Part shown: positions 10,283 to 17,353 of the stretch, in pieces | Layout of the letters: each line of letters starts with the position of its first letter | Position numbering within the stretch: the stretch's first letter is position 1 | Source: TMED27 sp963922705 | Lineage (GTDB): Bacteria; Pseudomonadota; Alphaproteobacteria; Micavibrionales; Micavibrionaceae | Length of the DNA stretch: 64,000 bases | Reading direction: 5' to 3' | Assembly: GCA_963922705.1 (NCBI GenBank) | Contig: CAWUJS010000002.1 | Coordinates: 1-64,000, forward strand | Made by a program: the position numbers and the translations under genes | Notes under the pieces: generated by a model | The model's input: the letters and a program-made list of their open reading frames with translations, nothing else | Told to the model about the DNA's origin: nothing | Databases searched by the model: none

Positions 10283-10505
10283 TGGTTTGTTCCTTTTCTA
10301 AATTGTTGTTTTTAAAATTTCTGCTATCCCGTTTTTTCAACATAAAATAGCATCTAAAACAAAAAATGAGCCTTCCAAAATCTGGAAAGCTCATCACATC
10401 CGAAACAAAGATACGCCACCCTAAAGTGGTTAAGGCGCTTATGTGTCCTTGCTATCTATACGGGTTTATTAAGCCTCTTGACCCCCGCAGTCTCGGATAG
10501 ATTGA
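10283..10505 (-). promoter_or_regulatory. rplJ (L10) leader region
   Basis: The roughly 220-base untranslated leader of rplJ contains the segment CCGAGACTGCGGGGGTCAAG, then AGGCTTAAT, several short hairpins (including CCAC-cctaaa-GTGG) and a terminator-like hairpin. Its start resembles the L10 leader of alphaproteobacteria, which L10 (or L10-L12) binds to repress the operon. The family assignment rests on position and partial sequence likeness; a covariance-model search would settle it. Confidence 0.6.
10358..10394 (-). terminator. intrinsic terminator/attenuator in the rplJ leader
   Basis: On the minus strand ATGAGCTTTCC and GGAAGGCTCAT pair around a 7-base loop and are followed at once by six T residues. 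It lies between the promoter and rplJ, about 80 bases before the start codon, so full termination would silence the operon. This is the arrangement expected for attenuation control. Confidence 0.7.
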
Positions 10506-10509
10506 TACG

Positions 10510-10538
10510 TTTTAAACACTTTTCGGTGCATACGTCAA
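10510..10538 (-). promoter_or_regulatory. sigma70-type promoter of rplJL-rpoBC
   Basis: On the minus strand TTGACG and TTAAAA are separated by exactly 17 bases, immediately upstream of the leader. Five of six -35 bases and four of six -10 bases match the sigma70 consensus. This supports independent transcription of rplJL-rpoBC now that rplKA is not upstream. Confidence 0.5.
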
Positions 10539-10589
10539 TAAAAAATTTGCCCCTTTCAAAACATTATACTTTTCATATTAAAAATACAC

Positions 10590-10618
10590 TAGACATGAAA
10601 GACTGAATATATTATACA
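10590..10618 (+). promoter_or_regulatory. candidate promoter of the XRE gene
   Basis: TAGACA and TATACA are spaced 17 bases apart about 40 bases upstream of the ATG at 10660. The two hexamers match five of six and four of six sigma70 consensus bases. It faces away from the rplJ promoter in the same intergenic region. Confidence 0.4.
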
Positions 10619-10659
10619 GTTTCAAAATAAAGTGAAATATAGACAGAGGGATAGGTATC

Positions 10660-11304
10660 ATGCCGTCAATAGAACAAATTCGCGCTGCACGCGCACTACT
10701 GGGTTGGAGCCAACATGATCTTGCTGAAAAAGCAGGTTTGTCACAAACAGGCATTGCTCGAATCGAAAACGGCACAAATAAACCCAATTCAAAGACCATT
10801 GAAAAAATTACAGGATCTTTTGATGCAGCTGACGTTGAATTCATTGATACATCAGGCGTTCGAAAAAGAACAGGACAAGTAAAAGTATTACGTGGACGCG
10901 AAGGTCTAAGACATATGTTTTATGAACTATACGAAGTTGCTAAAGATAGGGGAGGCGATCTTTTATTATTTAACGGCGTACCGTCCAAACTTGCTGACTT
11001 GCTGGGTACAGAATGGTACGAAACACATAAAAATAGAATGGCAGAAGTATCTCACAACTTTCATTACAATATTATTGTTAAAAGAGGTGAAACCAACCTG
11101 CCTGCACTAGACTATGCAACCTACAAATTCTTTCCGGAAAAACTTTTTCATGAAAAAACAATCTATATTTTAGGCGATATCGTTTACTTTCGTGACCTGG
11201 AAGATGACAATGTTAAACTCATCCGAATAGATCAACCTGAACTTGCAAAAACGATGAAAGTTTTGTTTGATATTGCCTGGACAGAAGTTGCTGAAAGCAC
11301 TTAG
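10660..11304 (+). CDS. XRE-family regulator with a C-terminal sensor-like domain
   Basis: The 214-residue protein begins with a clear Cro/C1-type helix-turn-helix (about residues 4-60: IRAARALLGWSQHDLAEKAG, then SQTGIARIENGTNKPNSKTI). The remaining 140 residues are not a second HTH. They contain an alternating beta/alpha pattern with GDLLLFNGVP, a KFFPEKLFHEKTIYILGDIV strand set and a terminal helix ending LFDIAWTEV. This recalls the phospholipase-D-like effector domain of TrmB-type regulators; that likeness is my own reading and unproven. It is monocistronic and divergent from rplJL-rpoBC, in the place where rplA is expected, so it is probably an insertion into the ribosomal cluster. Ligand and targets are unknown. 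Confidence 0.75.
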   Translation: MPSIEQIRAARALLGWSQHDLAEKAGLSQTGIARIENGTNKPNSKTIEKITGSFDAADVEFIDTSGVRKRTGQVKVLRGREGLRHMFYELYEVAKDRGGDLLLFNGVPSKLADLLGTEWYETHKNRMAEVSHNFHYNIIVKRGETNLPALDYATYKFFPEKLFHEKTIYILGDIVYFRDLEDDNVKLIRIDQPELAKTMKVLFDIAWTEVAEST

Positions 11305-11341
11305 GGTTAGAACCCATTAAACTACAAAAATATATTATGCG

Positions 11342-12562
11342 CTACCTCGGTGAATGCTGGAAACCGTTTGAACTACCATTGCCATTGCCATTCCCATTCC
11401 CATTGCCATTGCCATTGCCATTAGACGCCAACAATTTGTGCTTCACCTCTGGCATAACGCATAATTCGCTTAAAGCAGCATGCCAAAGTCTTTTATGTTC
11501 GTGACTATAAATTGTTATTCTAGCTCTATTACTAAATATACAAGTATCTTTAGTTTTCTTCAAACCATCAATCGTTAACTTCTCTAATGAAGTAGGGACG
11601 CCATTACCATCTACTAACTCATGATGAGCAATAACATCACGCGCAATCATTAAATGAGCCTCTAAGCGAACCAACGCATCATGATTATTAACCATTAAGT
11701 GATAAGAGTCATTCCAAACATGACTTTCTAAAAACTTTTGACTGGCTTTGCGCATTTTTTGTGCGCCACGAATAGTAATCAACTCAAACTTAACAGTCTC
11801 ACCATTCCATTTTCCATCCTTCGGTAACTCTAATAATGGCCCAGCTGTAAGTTGAAAATGCTCTGGAACGATTTCCCCTCTTGGGCCATTAGAAGGAAAA
11901 CCCAATAAAGCCGAAACAAAAGGAAAATCCCACGGAACCAATGTCCAGCCATCGCGCACATTAACCTGCGTAGCCCCCTTACCAAGCGCCTGACTCAATA
12001 TTAACTCTTCTTTAATGTCTTGGGCTTCTAACACAGCATTACGAAATTGTGTGTATATTCCAAGTCCTCTATAGCGTAAATCAGTAAATCCAGCTCCAGT
12101 TTCATAGACTTGTGAAACAGGTGAGGTGTCAGAATCGATCTTACATATACTCTCTAATTTACCTATAATTTTAGGTGAAACTGCCATAGTCGCAATAACT
12201 TTATTATTACCGTCTACAATAGCATTGAGAATGCCGCTCCGCTTTCTTTCTTCACGCACTTTCTGGGGTATTGGGAAAAGTCCATGTTCTCTGTTTGGGT
12301 TATCAGGGTTAGCAGCCCGGTCTGCTGTAGACCAGTCCAACGTTTCAACAGCATTATCAAGTTCAGGGACATGCCTAAGACTTACATGCTGAAACAACTC
12401 ACGAACACACTCACTATGATTATCACTCCATTTTTGAGGATCATAACCATTGTTACTGGCAAACGCTTTCAATTCAGAGACCGTAGCATCTCTATGAATT
12501 GTTGGTGGCAAATCTATGACGTTACCACTCTGCGCTTTAAATGTAAGCTTAAATACACTCAT
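11342..12562 (-). CDS. GNAT-like protein with C-terminal Asn-Gly repeat
   Basis: The 406-residue protein is not a family I can name with certainty. A central segment (about residues 150-215) has the look of a GNAT acetyl-CoA binding core: a TGAGFTDLRYRGLGIYTQFR stretch with the Arg-x-x-Gly-x-Gly type loop, followed by a helix and a strand, then GATQVNVRDGWTLVPWDFPF. The last 25 residues are a low-complexity (Asn-Gly)n tail encoded by a hexanucleotide repeat. No signal peptide or membrane segment is visible. It converges on the XRE gene and stands alone. Its own upstream region is long and AT-rich, with a CRP-like site nearly 290 bases away. Acyltransferase activity is inferred from fold-like motifs only. 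Confidence 0.6.
   Translation of the reverse strand: MSVFKLTFKAQSGNVIDLPPTIHRDATVSELKAFASNNGYDPQKWSDNHSECVRELFQHVSLRHVPELDNAVETLDWSTADRAANPDNPNREHGLFPIPQKVREERKRSGILNAIVDGNNKVIATMAVSPKIIGKLESICKIDSDTSPVSQVYETGAGFTDLRYRGLGIYTQFRNAVLEAQDIKEELILSQALGKGATQVNVRDGWTLVPWDFPFVSALLGFPSNGPRGEIVPEHFQLTAGPLLELPKDGKWNGETVKFELITIRGAQKMRKASQKFLESHVWNDSYHLMVNNHDALVRLEAHLMIARDVIAHHELVDGNGVPTSLEKLTIDGLKKTKDTCIFSNRARITIYSHEHKRLWHAALSELCVMPEVKHKLLASNGNGNGNGNGNGNGNGSSNGFQHSPR
11375..11422. repeat. hexanucleotide microsatellite (8 units)
   Basis: Eight tandem copies of a 6-bp unit (CCATTG register, with two CCATTC variants and one edge variant) encode the Asn-Gly tail of the preceding protein on the minus strand. 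Because the unit is two codons, slippage would change tail length without shifting frame. Confidence 0.9.
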
Positions 12563-12848
12563 TACATAATTCTCAAATTAACTCATATTGTTTTTACAAA
12601 ACAAATCAGAAATTGCAAGCATAAATTTACAATATGCATATATTCAATACTTTAATACTTTAATACTACATTTTCATTTTTATAAACTAACCATAGATTG
12701 CAATGCGCAAATTAATGCATCAAACCTTAAAAAATACAGACTTATATTAAAGCTTAATAACAGGACTTGCCAAAATAGGATATTTATCCTATAATTACAT
12801 CTAATAAACTTTACCAACTCTACTCAAAATTTAAATATCCTGCATACC

Positions 12849-12866
12849 ATGTGATGCGAATCACAT
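12849..12866. promoter_or_regulatory. CRP/FNR-type palindromic site
   Basis: ATGTGA-tgcgaa-TCACAT is a perfect inverted repeat containing the full CRP core TGTGA-N6-TCACA. It lies in the AT-rich gap 12563-13021, about 287 bases upstream of the GNAT-like gene. This gap otherwise holds short A/T tracts and the inverted-repeat region next to it. A regulator of the CRP/FNR family is implied but none is encoded in the window. Confidence 0.5.
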
Positions 12867-12895
12867 ATGCATATATTTTCTCGCCACGTTAAGTG

Positions 12896-13019
12896 GACCC
12901 GAAAAACGGGTCTATGCGCATTTCACGCGGGAACTAAAGCATTGAAAACTTATAAAGCAGTTATCACAAAAATGCAATTTCCTGGGTCCGACCCGAAAAC
13001 CGGGCCCGGTTTTCAATGC
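12896..13019. repeat. nested inverted-repeat region
   Basis: Several palindromes are nested here: a GACCCG-aaaaa-CGGGTC hairpin (12896-12912), an 11-bp inverted repeat GCATTGAAAAC / GTTTTCAATGC at 12939-12949 and 13009-13019, and a perfect 20-bp palindrome at 12995-13014 centred on CCGGGCCCGG. The right-hand part begins 3 bases after the stop codon of the minus-strand gene at 13022 and could terminate it. The nested symmetry looks like a small mobile palindromic element. Confidence 0.6.
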
Positions 13020-13021
13020 GG

Positions 13022-13711
13022 TCAAAACATATCCTGACCAAGACTATATCGTCGGATTGCATCTCTGATTTTAAGATTCGTTTCACTCAATGTGATCATA
13101 AGATTAAGTGCCCTTTCGGGTATTTCTTCGAATTTAATAACATCCGGCATGACATCATCTTCCAAATCCGCATTAAAAGCAGTCAATTGTATGCGCAAAT
13201 CCTCAATGACACGCTTTTGCTCAGACAAAATACGCGCCAAACCACCATCCATGCTCTCTGCGCTTACCAGATGATCTTCAACTGTTTTAAAACGATCATT
13301 GGTCGCTTCTAAAACGGCGCGCACCTCATTTAACTGGCCAAAATATCCGTTTATCTCATCAATACAGCTTTGAATAGCCTTCTCGCGCATGACTTTATCC
13401 TCAAGCTGTGCAAGATAGCTGGCTTTGACATCATATTTTTGTGTTAAACCGCGTGGCATCTCGATATTCATGATTTCCTCGGAATCACGCTGAATGATAT
13501 TGCATTCCCACATGATAAAATGACGAATATGCGTTGGTAGGCGACCGGGAGACTCGCAGAGACTATAAACATTGCCAGCTTCTATACTATACGGATCATG
13601 CGTACGGTCTTCTTCAAGCGATAAAAACAGCTGTAACACATAATAAAACATGAAATGCGTTTCAGAGGCGAAACCAAAGTTCTTAAGGACAATCTCTTTA
13701 TCCGCAGACAT
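13022..13711 (-). CDS. hypothetical protein, helical C-terminal half
   Basis: I do not recognise this 229-residue protein. The first 85 residues are mixed and aromatic-rich (HFMFYYVLQLFLSLEE, HIRHFIMWECNIIQRD). Residues about 95-225 are strongly helical, with long charged heptad-like runs such as KVMREKAIQSCIDEINGYFG and RVIEDLRIQLTAFNADLEDD, suggesting a coiled coil. No signal peptide or membrane helix is seen. The ATG at 13711 is preceded only by a weak purine stretch. It lies 58 bases after another unknown helical, charged protein on the same strand; the two may form an operon and act together. Composition is like its neighbours. Confidence 0.7.
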   Translation of the reverse strand: MSADKEIVLKNFGFASETHFMFYYVLQLFLSLEEDRTHDPYSIEAGNVYSLCESPGRLPTHIRHFIMWECNIIQRDSEEIMNIEMPRGLTQKYDVKASYLAQLEDKVMREKAIQSCIDEINGYFGQLNEVRAVLEATNDRFKTVEDHLVSAESMDGGLARILSEQKRVIEDLRIQLTAFNADLEDDVMPDVIKFEEIPERALNLMITLSETNLKIRDAIRRYSLGQDMF

Positions 13712-13769
13712 AAAAAACCTTTATTGTTAGCAATTAAATATTTTAGCGCATGTTCCAGCGTTAAAGAAA

Positions 13770-14672
13770 TTAAGAAGAAACATCATGGGTTTGTTTTGGT
13801 TCATTTTCTGCGTCATTTTTTTGTGTATTGCTATTCGCATGTTTATTTGGATTTGGCGGTGCTTTTCCTGTTTCAGTAATAGTATCACGAATCACTTGCA
13901 AACGCTCTTTTTGCCCTTCTGTTAACGGCTTTTTGTTCCCACGATCCTTTAGATTGAAGTCTCGTTCTTCATAACCACTGGTGTGATTTCTCCTGATTAT
14001 CTCTGCGTCATGTCGCTGTATTTGCGATTCATCCACTGTTTCCTCTGTTTGAATTGCAACAGCCTGGATATTTTTAACATCCTTTGCGCGAACCCGAGCT
14101 TTTTCAAAGCCTTTTAGTTTTACTTTTACATTTTTAAGCGATTCTCTTTTTCGCTTTAGGGTTTTTATTTTTGTGGTATTGCTACTACTGTCACTACCAC
14201 ATTCTTTAATCCGCCCAAGCTTGTTGATTGTGTTATTGATGGCATCAATTTCCTTATCGACTGCCCGTTTTTCCGTTTCAATCATTCTTTTCACTTTTGA
14301 ACTTAAATCACTAAACTTCATAGCTTCAAGCCAACGGCGAAGCATGTCTTCCTGTTTTTCTTTATAGCGTCTGTGATCATCCTCATCACGGCGTTCAAAA
14401 TCACTTAATTTTATCAAGCCGACACGAATGCCCACTTTTTGCAAACGCAAGATAACCTGTTGCTTCAATGTATTGGGAATTCGTGCATCTGCGATCAATT
14501 GACTCACAGTCATCTGCGAAAAATTCTTAAATGCATGATCATCGATACCATCATAAGACATATAGTCATTCCATTTTAAACTGTAACGACTATAAATATA
14601 GCCCTGACTGTTAAGAACAACCAAAGCATACACACAACTGTAATAGAAAGTCAAAAATCTATAATGTCTCAT
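13770..14672 (-). CDS. hypothetical charged coiled-coil protein
   Basis: This unrecognised 300-residue protein starts with an aromatic/hydrophobic segment (about residues 5-30, Tyr/Phe/Val/Leu-rich) that could be a membrane anchor. Next come a globular-looking part ending near residue 95 and a very basic/acidic helical region (about 95-200; KRMIETEKRAVDKEIDAINN, KTLKRKRESLKNVKVKLKGF) typical of coiled coils. The C-terminal 100 residues are polar and probably disordered, rich in Asn, Lys, Glu and Thr. It precedes the 229-residue unknown protein and follows rpmG after a terminator, so the two unknown genes make their own transcription unit. Start choice is uncertain. Confidence 0.65.
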   Translation of the reverse strand: MRHYRFLTFYYSCVYALVVLNSQGYIYSRYSLKWNDYMSYDGIDDHAFKNFSQMTVSQLIADARIPNTLKQQVILRLQKVGIRVGLIKLSDFERRDEDDHRRYKEKQEDMLRRWLEAMKFSDLSSKVKRMIETEKRAVDKEIDAINNTINKLGRIKECGSDSSSNTTKIKTLKRKRESLKNVKVKLKGFEKARVRAKDVKNIQAVAIQTEETVDESQIQRHDAEIIRRNHTSGYEERDFNLKDRGNKKPLTEGQKERLQVIRDTITETGKAPPNPNKHANSNTQKNDAENEPKQTHDVSS

Positions 14673-14696
14673 TAAGGCTGTGAAAATAATTCAAAA

Positions 14697-14731
14697 TAAA
14701 AAAACACCCAACTTGTTCTGTGGGCGTTTTT
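14697..14731 (-). terminator. intrinsic terminator of rpmG
   Basis: On the minus strand ACGCCCA and TGGGTGT pair around a 10-base loop, followed by a run of seven or more T. It begins about 20 bases after the rpmG stop codon. Confidence 0.75.
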
Positions 14732-14753
14732 GTAAATCCTAACGATAAAGCGT

Positions 14754-14963
14754 CTAGTTCTTTTTCGAAGGCGGCATTTTTTTCTCTACGAACCAGACAT
14801 GCGCACCGCGCTTCCCGGTTTTCTCGTTTATTGCCCAGGGATCATATTTCCTTTTACGGATTTTATACTCCGCAGAAGTGTTACGTACCGCATAATAGCG
14901 ATATCCAGTTCCTGCCTCACTTTCAAGGCGTACTTTTAATCTTTTCTTACTCTTTGCAGCCAT
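14754..14963 (-). CDS. rpmG: 50S ribosomal protein bL33, extended form
   Basis: bL33 is a small basic protein of the large ribosomal subunit near the E site. The 69-residue product carries the family core (KVRLESEAGTGYRYYAVRNT, then KYDPWA) but is about 14 residues longer than the usual 55, with a linker NEKTGKRGAHVWFVE and a basic tail. The zinc-binding Cys pairs are absent, so it is the zinc-free type. The start is supported by GAGGAA upstream. It lies 77 bases downstream of rnr on the same strand, a common alphaproteobacterial neighbourhood, and is followed by a strong terminator. Confidence 0.85.
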   Translation of the reverse strand: MAAKSKKRLKVRLESEAGTGYRYYAVRNTSAEYKIRKRKYDPWAINEKTGKRGAHVWFVEKKMPPSKKN

Positions 14964-15040
14964 AGCTGAACATTCCTCTTTAATTCTGAGATGCGTTTAT
15001 GCAAGGTTTTAAACGCACTGTCAAGAAATTATCGAGAATT

Positions 15041-17350
15041 TTATCGCCGCCCCTTACCCTTTTTGGCGTTTTGTCTGGCTCGTTTTGAACGTTTTGTCTG
15101 AGATCCGGCTTGAGATTTTTTACCCTTAAACCCGCGCTTTGTTTTAAATACCAGGCCGGGTATATCAGCGCCATTGATGCTATCTCCAGCCATTTCAAGA
15201 ACAGTTGATCCGGTTAGCCCGTCAGCCTCAAGTAACTTCACCGTCACCGAAGCGCCGAGGCGGAAAACAATTCCTGAGCGTTTGCCGATCAAAGCATGCT
15301 GATCCTCGTTATGATCGTAAAAATCATTCTTCAGAGAGCGCATGGGTACAATTCCATCTGCACCGCTTTCATTGAGCGCAACGAAAAGCCCGAATTTCGT
15401 GACCCCTGTGATTCGCCCTTCAAAAACCGCACCGATTTTCTCCGACAGATAAGCTGCGGTAAAGCGGTCAACGGCATTTCTTTCTGCAACCATAGAGGTG
15501 CGCTCGGTCTGTGAGATATGCTCTGCGATTTCATCAATGCGTGCAATTTCGGCCTCGTCTATACTGCCGTCACCAAGCCCGTAAGCTTTGATCAGCGAGC
15601 GATGCACAAGTAAATCCGCATAACGGCGGATAGGTGAGGTGAAATGCGCATATTTAGAAAGAGCCAAGCCAAAATGCCCTATATTTTGCGGCGCATAAAC
15701 AGCTTGGGATTGAGAGCGTAAAATAACTTGTGAAATCAAGTGCGAATATTCAAGCTTTGCCGCTTGCTGCAAGACGCGGTTAATCATGGAAGGTTGCGCA
15801 ACAGGGCCTTTGGGCATTGTAATGCCAAAACTTTCAACAAATTCCCGCACGCTATCGAGCTTATCCAGACTTGGCTTGTCATGAATACGATAGACGCAAG
15901 GATATAATTTCGGATCACGCTTATCCTCTAGAGCGCTGGCTGCTGCGACATTGGCCAAAATCATAAACTCTTCGATCAGCTTATGAGCATCAAGCCGCGC
16001 CCGCGTTGTCACGCCAGTCATATTACCTTTATCGTCAATCACAACGCGCCGCTCGGGTAAGTCCAGATCAAGCGCGCCGCGCTTTTGCCGGGCTTTGTCG
16101 AGGGCGGCGTAAGCCTCATACAAACAAAGAATAGCATCCCCGACTTGGTCGGGGATCTCATCAAGGCTGGTGACAGATCCCCGCTTGCGCGGGGATGCTT
16201 GTTTTGTGATGTCGTAATAGTGCTGCACCTGCTCATAAATCAGCCGCGCATGAGAGCGCATAAGGCCGCGCACAAACTTATATTTTTGTAGCTTTCCATC
16301 ACCATCAATCCACATATGAACGGCCAGGCAAGCGCGGTCTTCATTTGGACGGAGCGAACACAGATCATTGGATAAAGCCTCAGGCAACATCGGCACAACA
16401 CGATCTGGGAAATAGGTTGAATTCCCACGCCGCTGCGCTTCATCATCAAGAGCGCTGCCATGCTTCACGTAATGCGCGACATCGGCGATTGCGACAATGA
16501 GGTGAAATCCGTCTTTCGTTTTCTCTGCAAAAACAGCATCATCAAAATCCCTTGCATCGGCGCCATCAATAGTCACAAGGGGAATAGCACGCAAATCTTC
16601 GCGTTTTTTAATCTCTGGAACTTTTAAATTTTTGGTGTCTTTAAGGACGGCATCGGGAAAATTCTCTATAATCCCCGCCTCATGGAGTGAGATAAGGCTA
16701 ATCGCTTTGGGATCGCCTTGTTTGCCAATGACTTCGGCAACTTTCACCTTTTTGCGTTTAAGACCTCGTGACGGCAAAACCTCACCGATAATGAGATCAC
16801 CTTCTTTTGCGCCATTCAAATCGCCAGAGTTGATATCAAACTCATATTTTGCTTTTTTATCTGCCGGCGCAAGACAAGGCCCATGCCTGGAATAACGCAG
16901 CATGCCCATGACGCGGCCTTTTTGGTCATCCTCAACAATTTTAATAATCCGCGCCTCGTAAAATGTATCGCTTTGCCGCGAGAGACGAACAAGCGCGCGG
17001 CTATCTTCTTTGAGGCGTGCGAATGCTTTTTTATCGGGTACAATCTCGATCTTTGGCTGTGCACCTTGTACTTCTTCATTCCACGCGGTGAGCTGCGCAA
17101 AAACCGCCCCGTCGCTGGAAATTTCCGTGACTTTCACCATCCCCGCCGACGGCAAGCCATCAGGCACAGAATAAACACCGCCCGCTTGTTTGGAAATTAC
17201 GCTGTCCTTTTCAAGTTGTTTCAGAATTTGTTTCAGCGCAACACGGTTTTCCCCGCCCTTGATTCCAAAGGCACGCGCAATTTCCCGCTTTGTCACCGGC
17301 TTTGGCGAGGATTGGATGAATTTCAAAATATCTGTCTGGTTAAGAGCCAT
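15041..17350 (-). CDS. rnr: ribonuclease R
   Basis: RNase R is a 3'-5' processive exoribonuclease that degrades structured RNA. The 769-residue protein shows the N-terminal winged helix typical of alphaproteobacteria (VTKREIARAFGIKGGENRVA), cold-shock domains, the RNB catalytic domain with its Asp cluster (DARDFDDAVFAEK), a C-terminal S1 domain (GRITGVTKFGLFVALNESGA) and a basic tail. Between HYYDIT and LCLYEAYAALDKARQKRG, where other RNase R proteins have a short variable loop, there is a foreign stretch of about 23 residues. It is encoded exactly by a palindromic repeat (16134-16198) and keeps the frame. Catalytic residues are intact, so the enzyme is probably active. The start lies 3 bases after topA. 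Confidence 0.96.
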   Translation of the reverse strand: MALNQTDILKFIQSSPKPVTKREIARAFGIKGGENRVALKQILKQLEKDSVISKQAGGVYSVPDGLPSAGMVKVTEISSDGAVFAQLTAWNEEVQGAQPKIEIVPDKKAFARLKEDSRALVRLSRQSDTFYEARIIKIVEDDQKGRVMGMLRYSRHGPCLAPADKKAKYEFDINSGDLNGAKEGDLIIGEVLPSRGLKRKKVKVAEVIGKQGDPKAISLISLHEAGIIENFPDAVLKDTKNLKVPEIKKREDLRAIPLVTIDGADARDFDDAVFAEKTKDGFHLIVAIADVAHYVKHGSALDDEAQRRGNSTYFPDRVVPMLPEALSNDLCSLRPNEDRACLAVHMWIDGDGKLQKYKFVRGLMRSHARLIYEQVQHYYDITKQASPRKRGSVTSLDEIPDQVGDAILCLYEAYAALDKARQKRGALDLDLPERRVVIDDKGNMTGVTTRARLDAHKLIEEFMILANVAAASALEDKRDPKLYPCVYRIHDKPSLDKLDSVREFVESFGITMPKGPVAQPSMINRVLQQAAKLEYSHLISQVILRSQSQAVYAPQNIGHFGLALSKYAHFTSPIRRYADLLVHRSLIKAYGLGDGSIDEAEIARIDEIAEHISQTERTSMVAERNAVDRFTAAYLSEKIGAVFEGRITGVTKFGLFVALNESGADGIVPMRSLKNDFYDHNEDQHALIGKRSGIVFRLGASVTVKLLEADGLTGSTVLEMAGDSINGADIPGLVFKTKRGFKGKKSQAGSQTKRSKRARQNAKKGKGRR
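16134..16198. repeat. palindromic repeat, family A, inside rnr
   Basis: This 65-bp element begins GCATCCCC and ends GGGGATGC, with internal hairpins CCCCGAC-ttg-GTCGGGG and CCCCGC-ttg-CGCGGGG. It matches the element at 218-283 in length, order and shared blocks (GGGATCTC, GATCCCC, GCGGGGATG). It is translated in frame within the RNB domain as Ala-Ser-Pro-Arg-Lys-Arg-Gly and onwards. Confidence 0.85.
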
Positions 17351-17353
17351 TGA

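Noticed and set aside
11375..11422. Tandem hexanucleotide array considered as a CRISPR
   Set aside because: Units are contiguous, 6 bp, without spacers, and they encode Asn-Gly codons.
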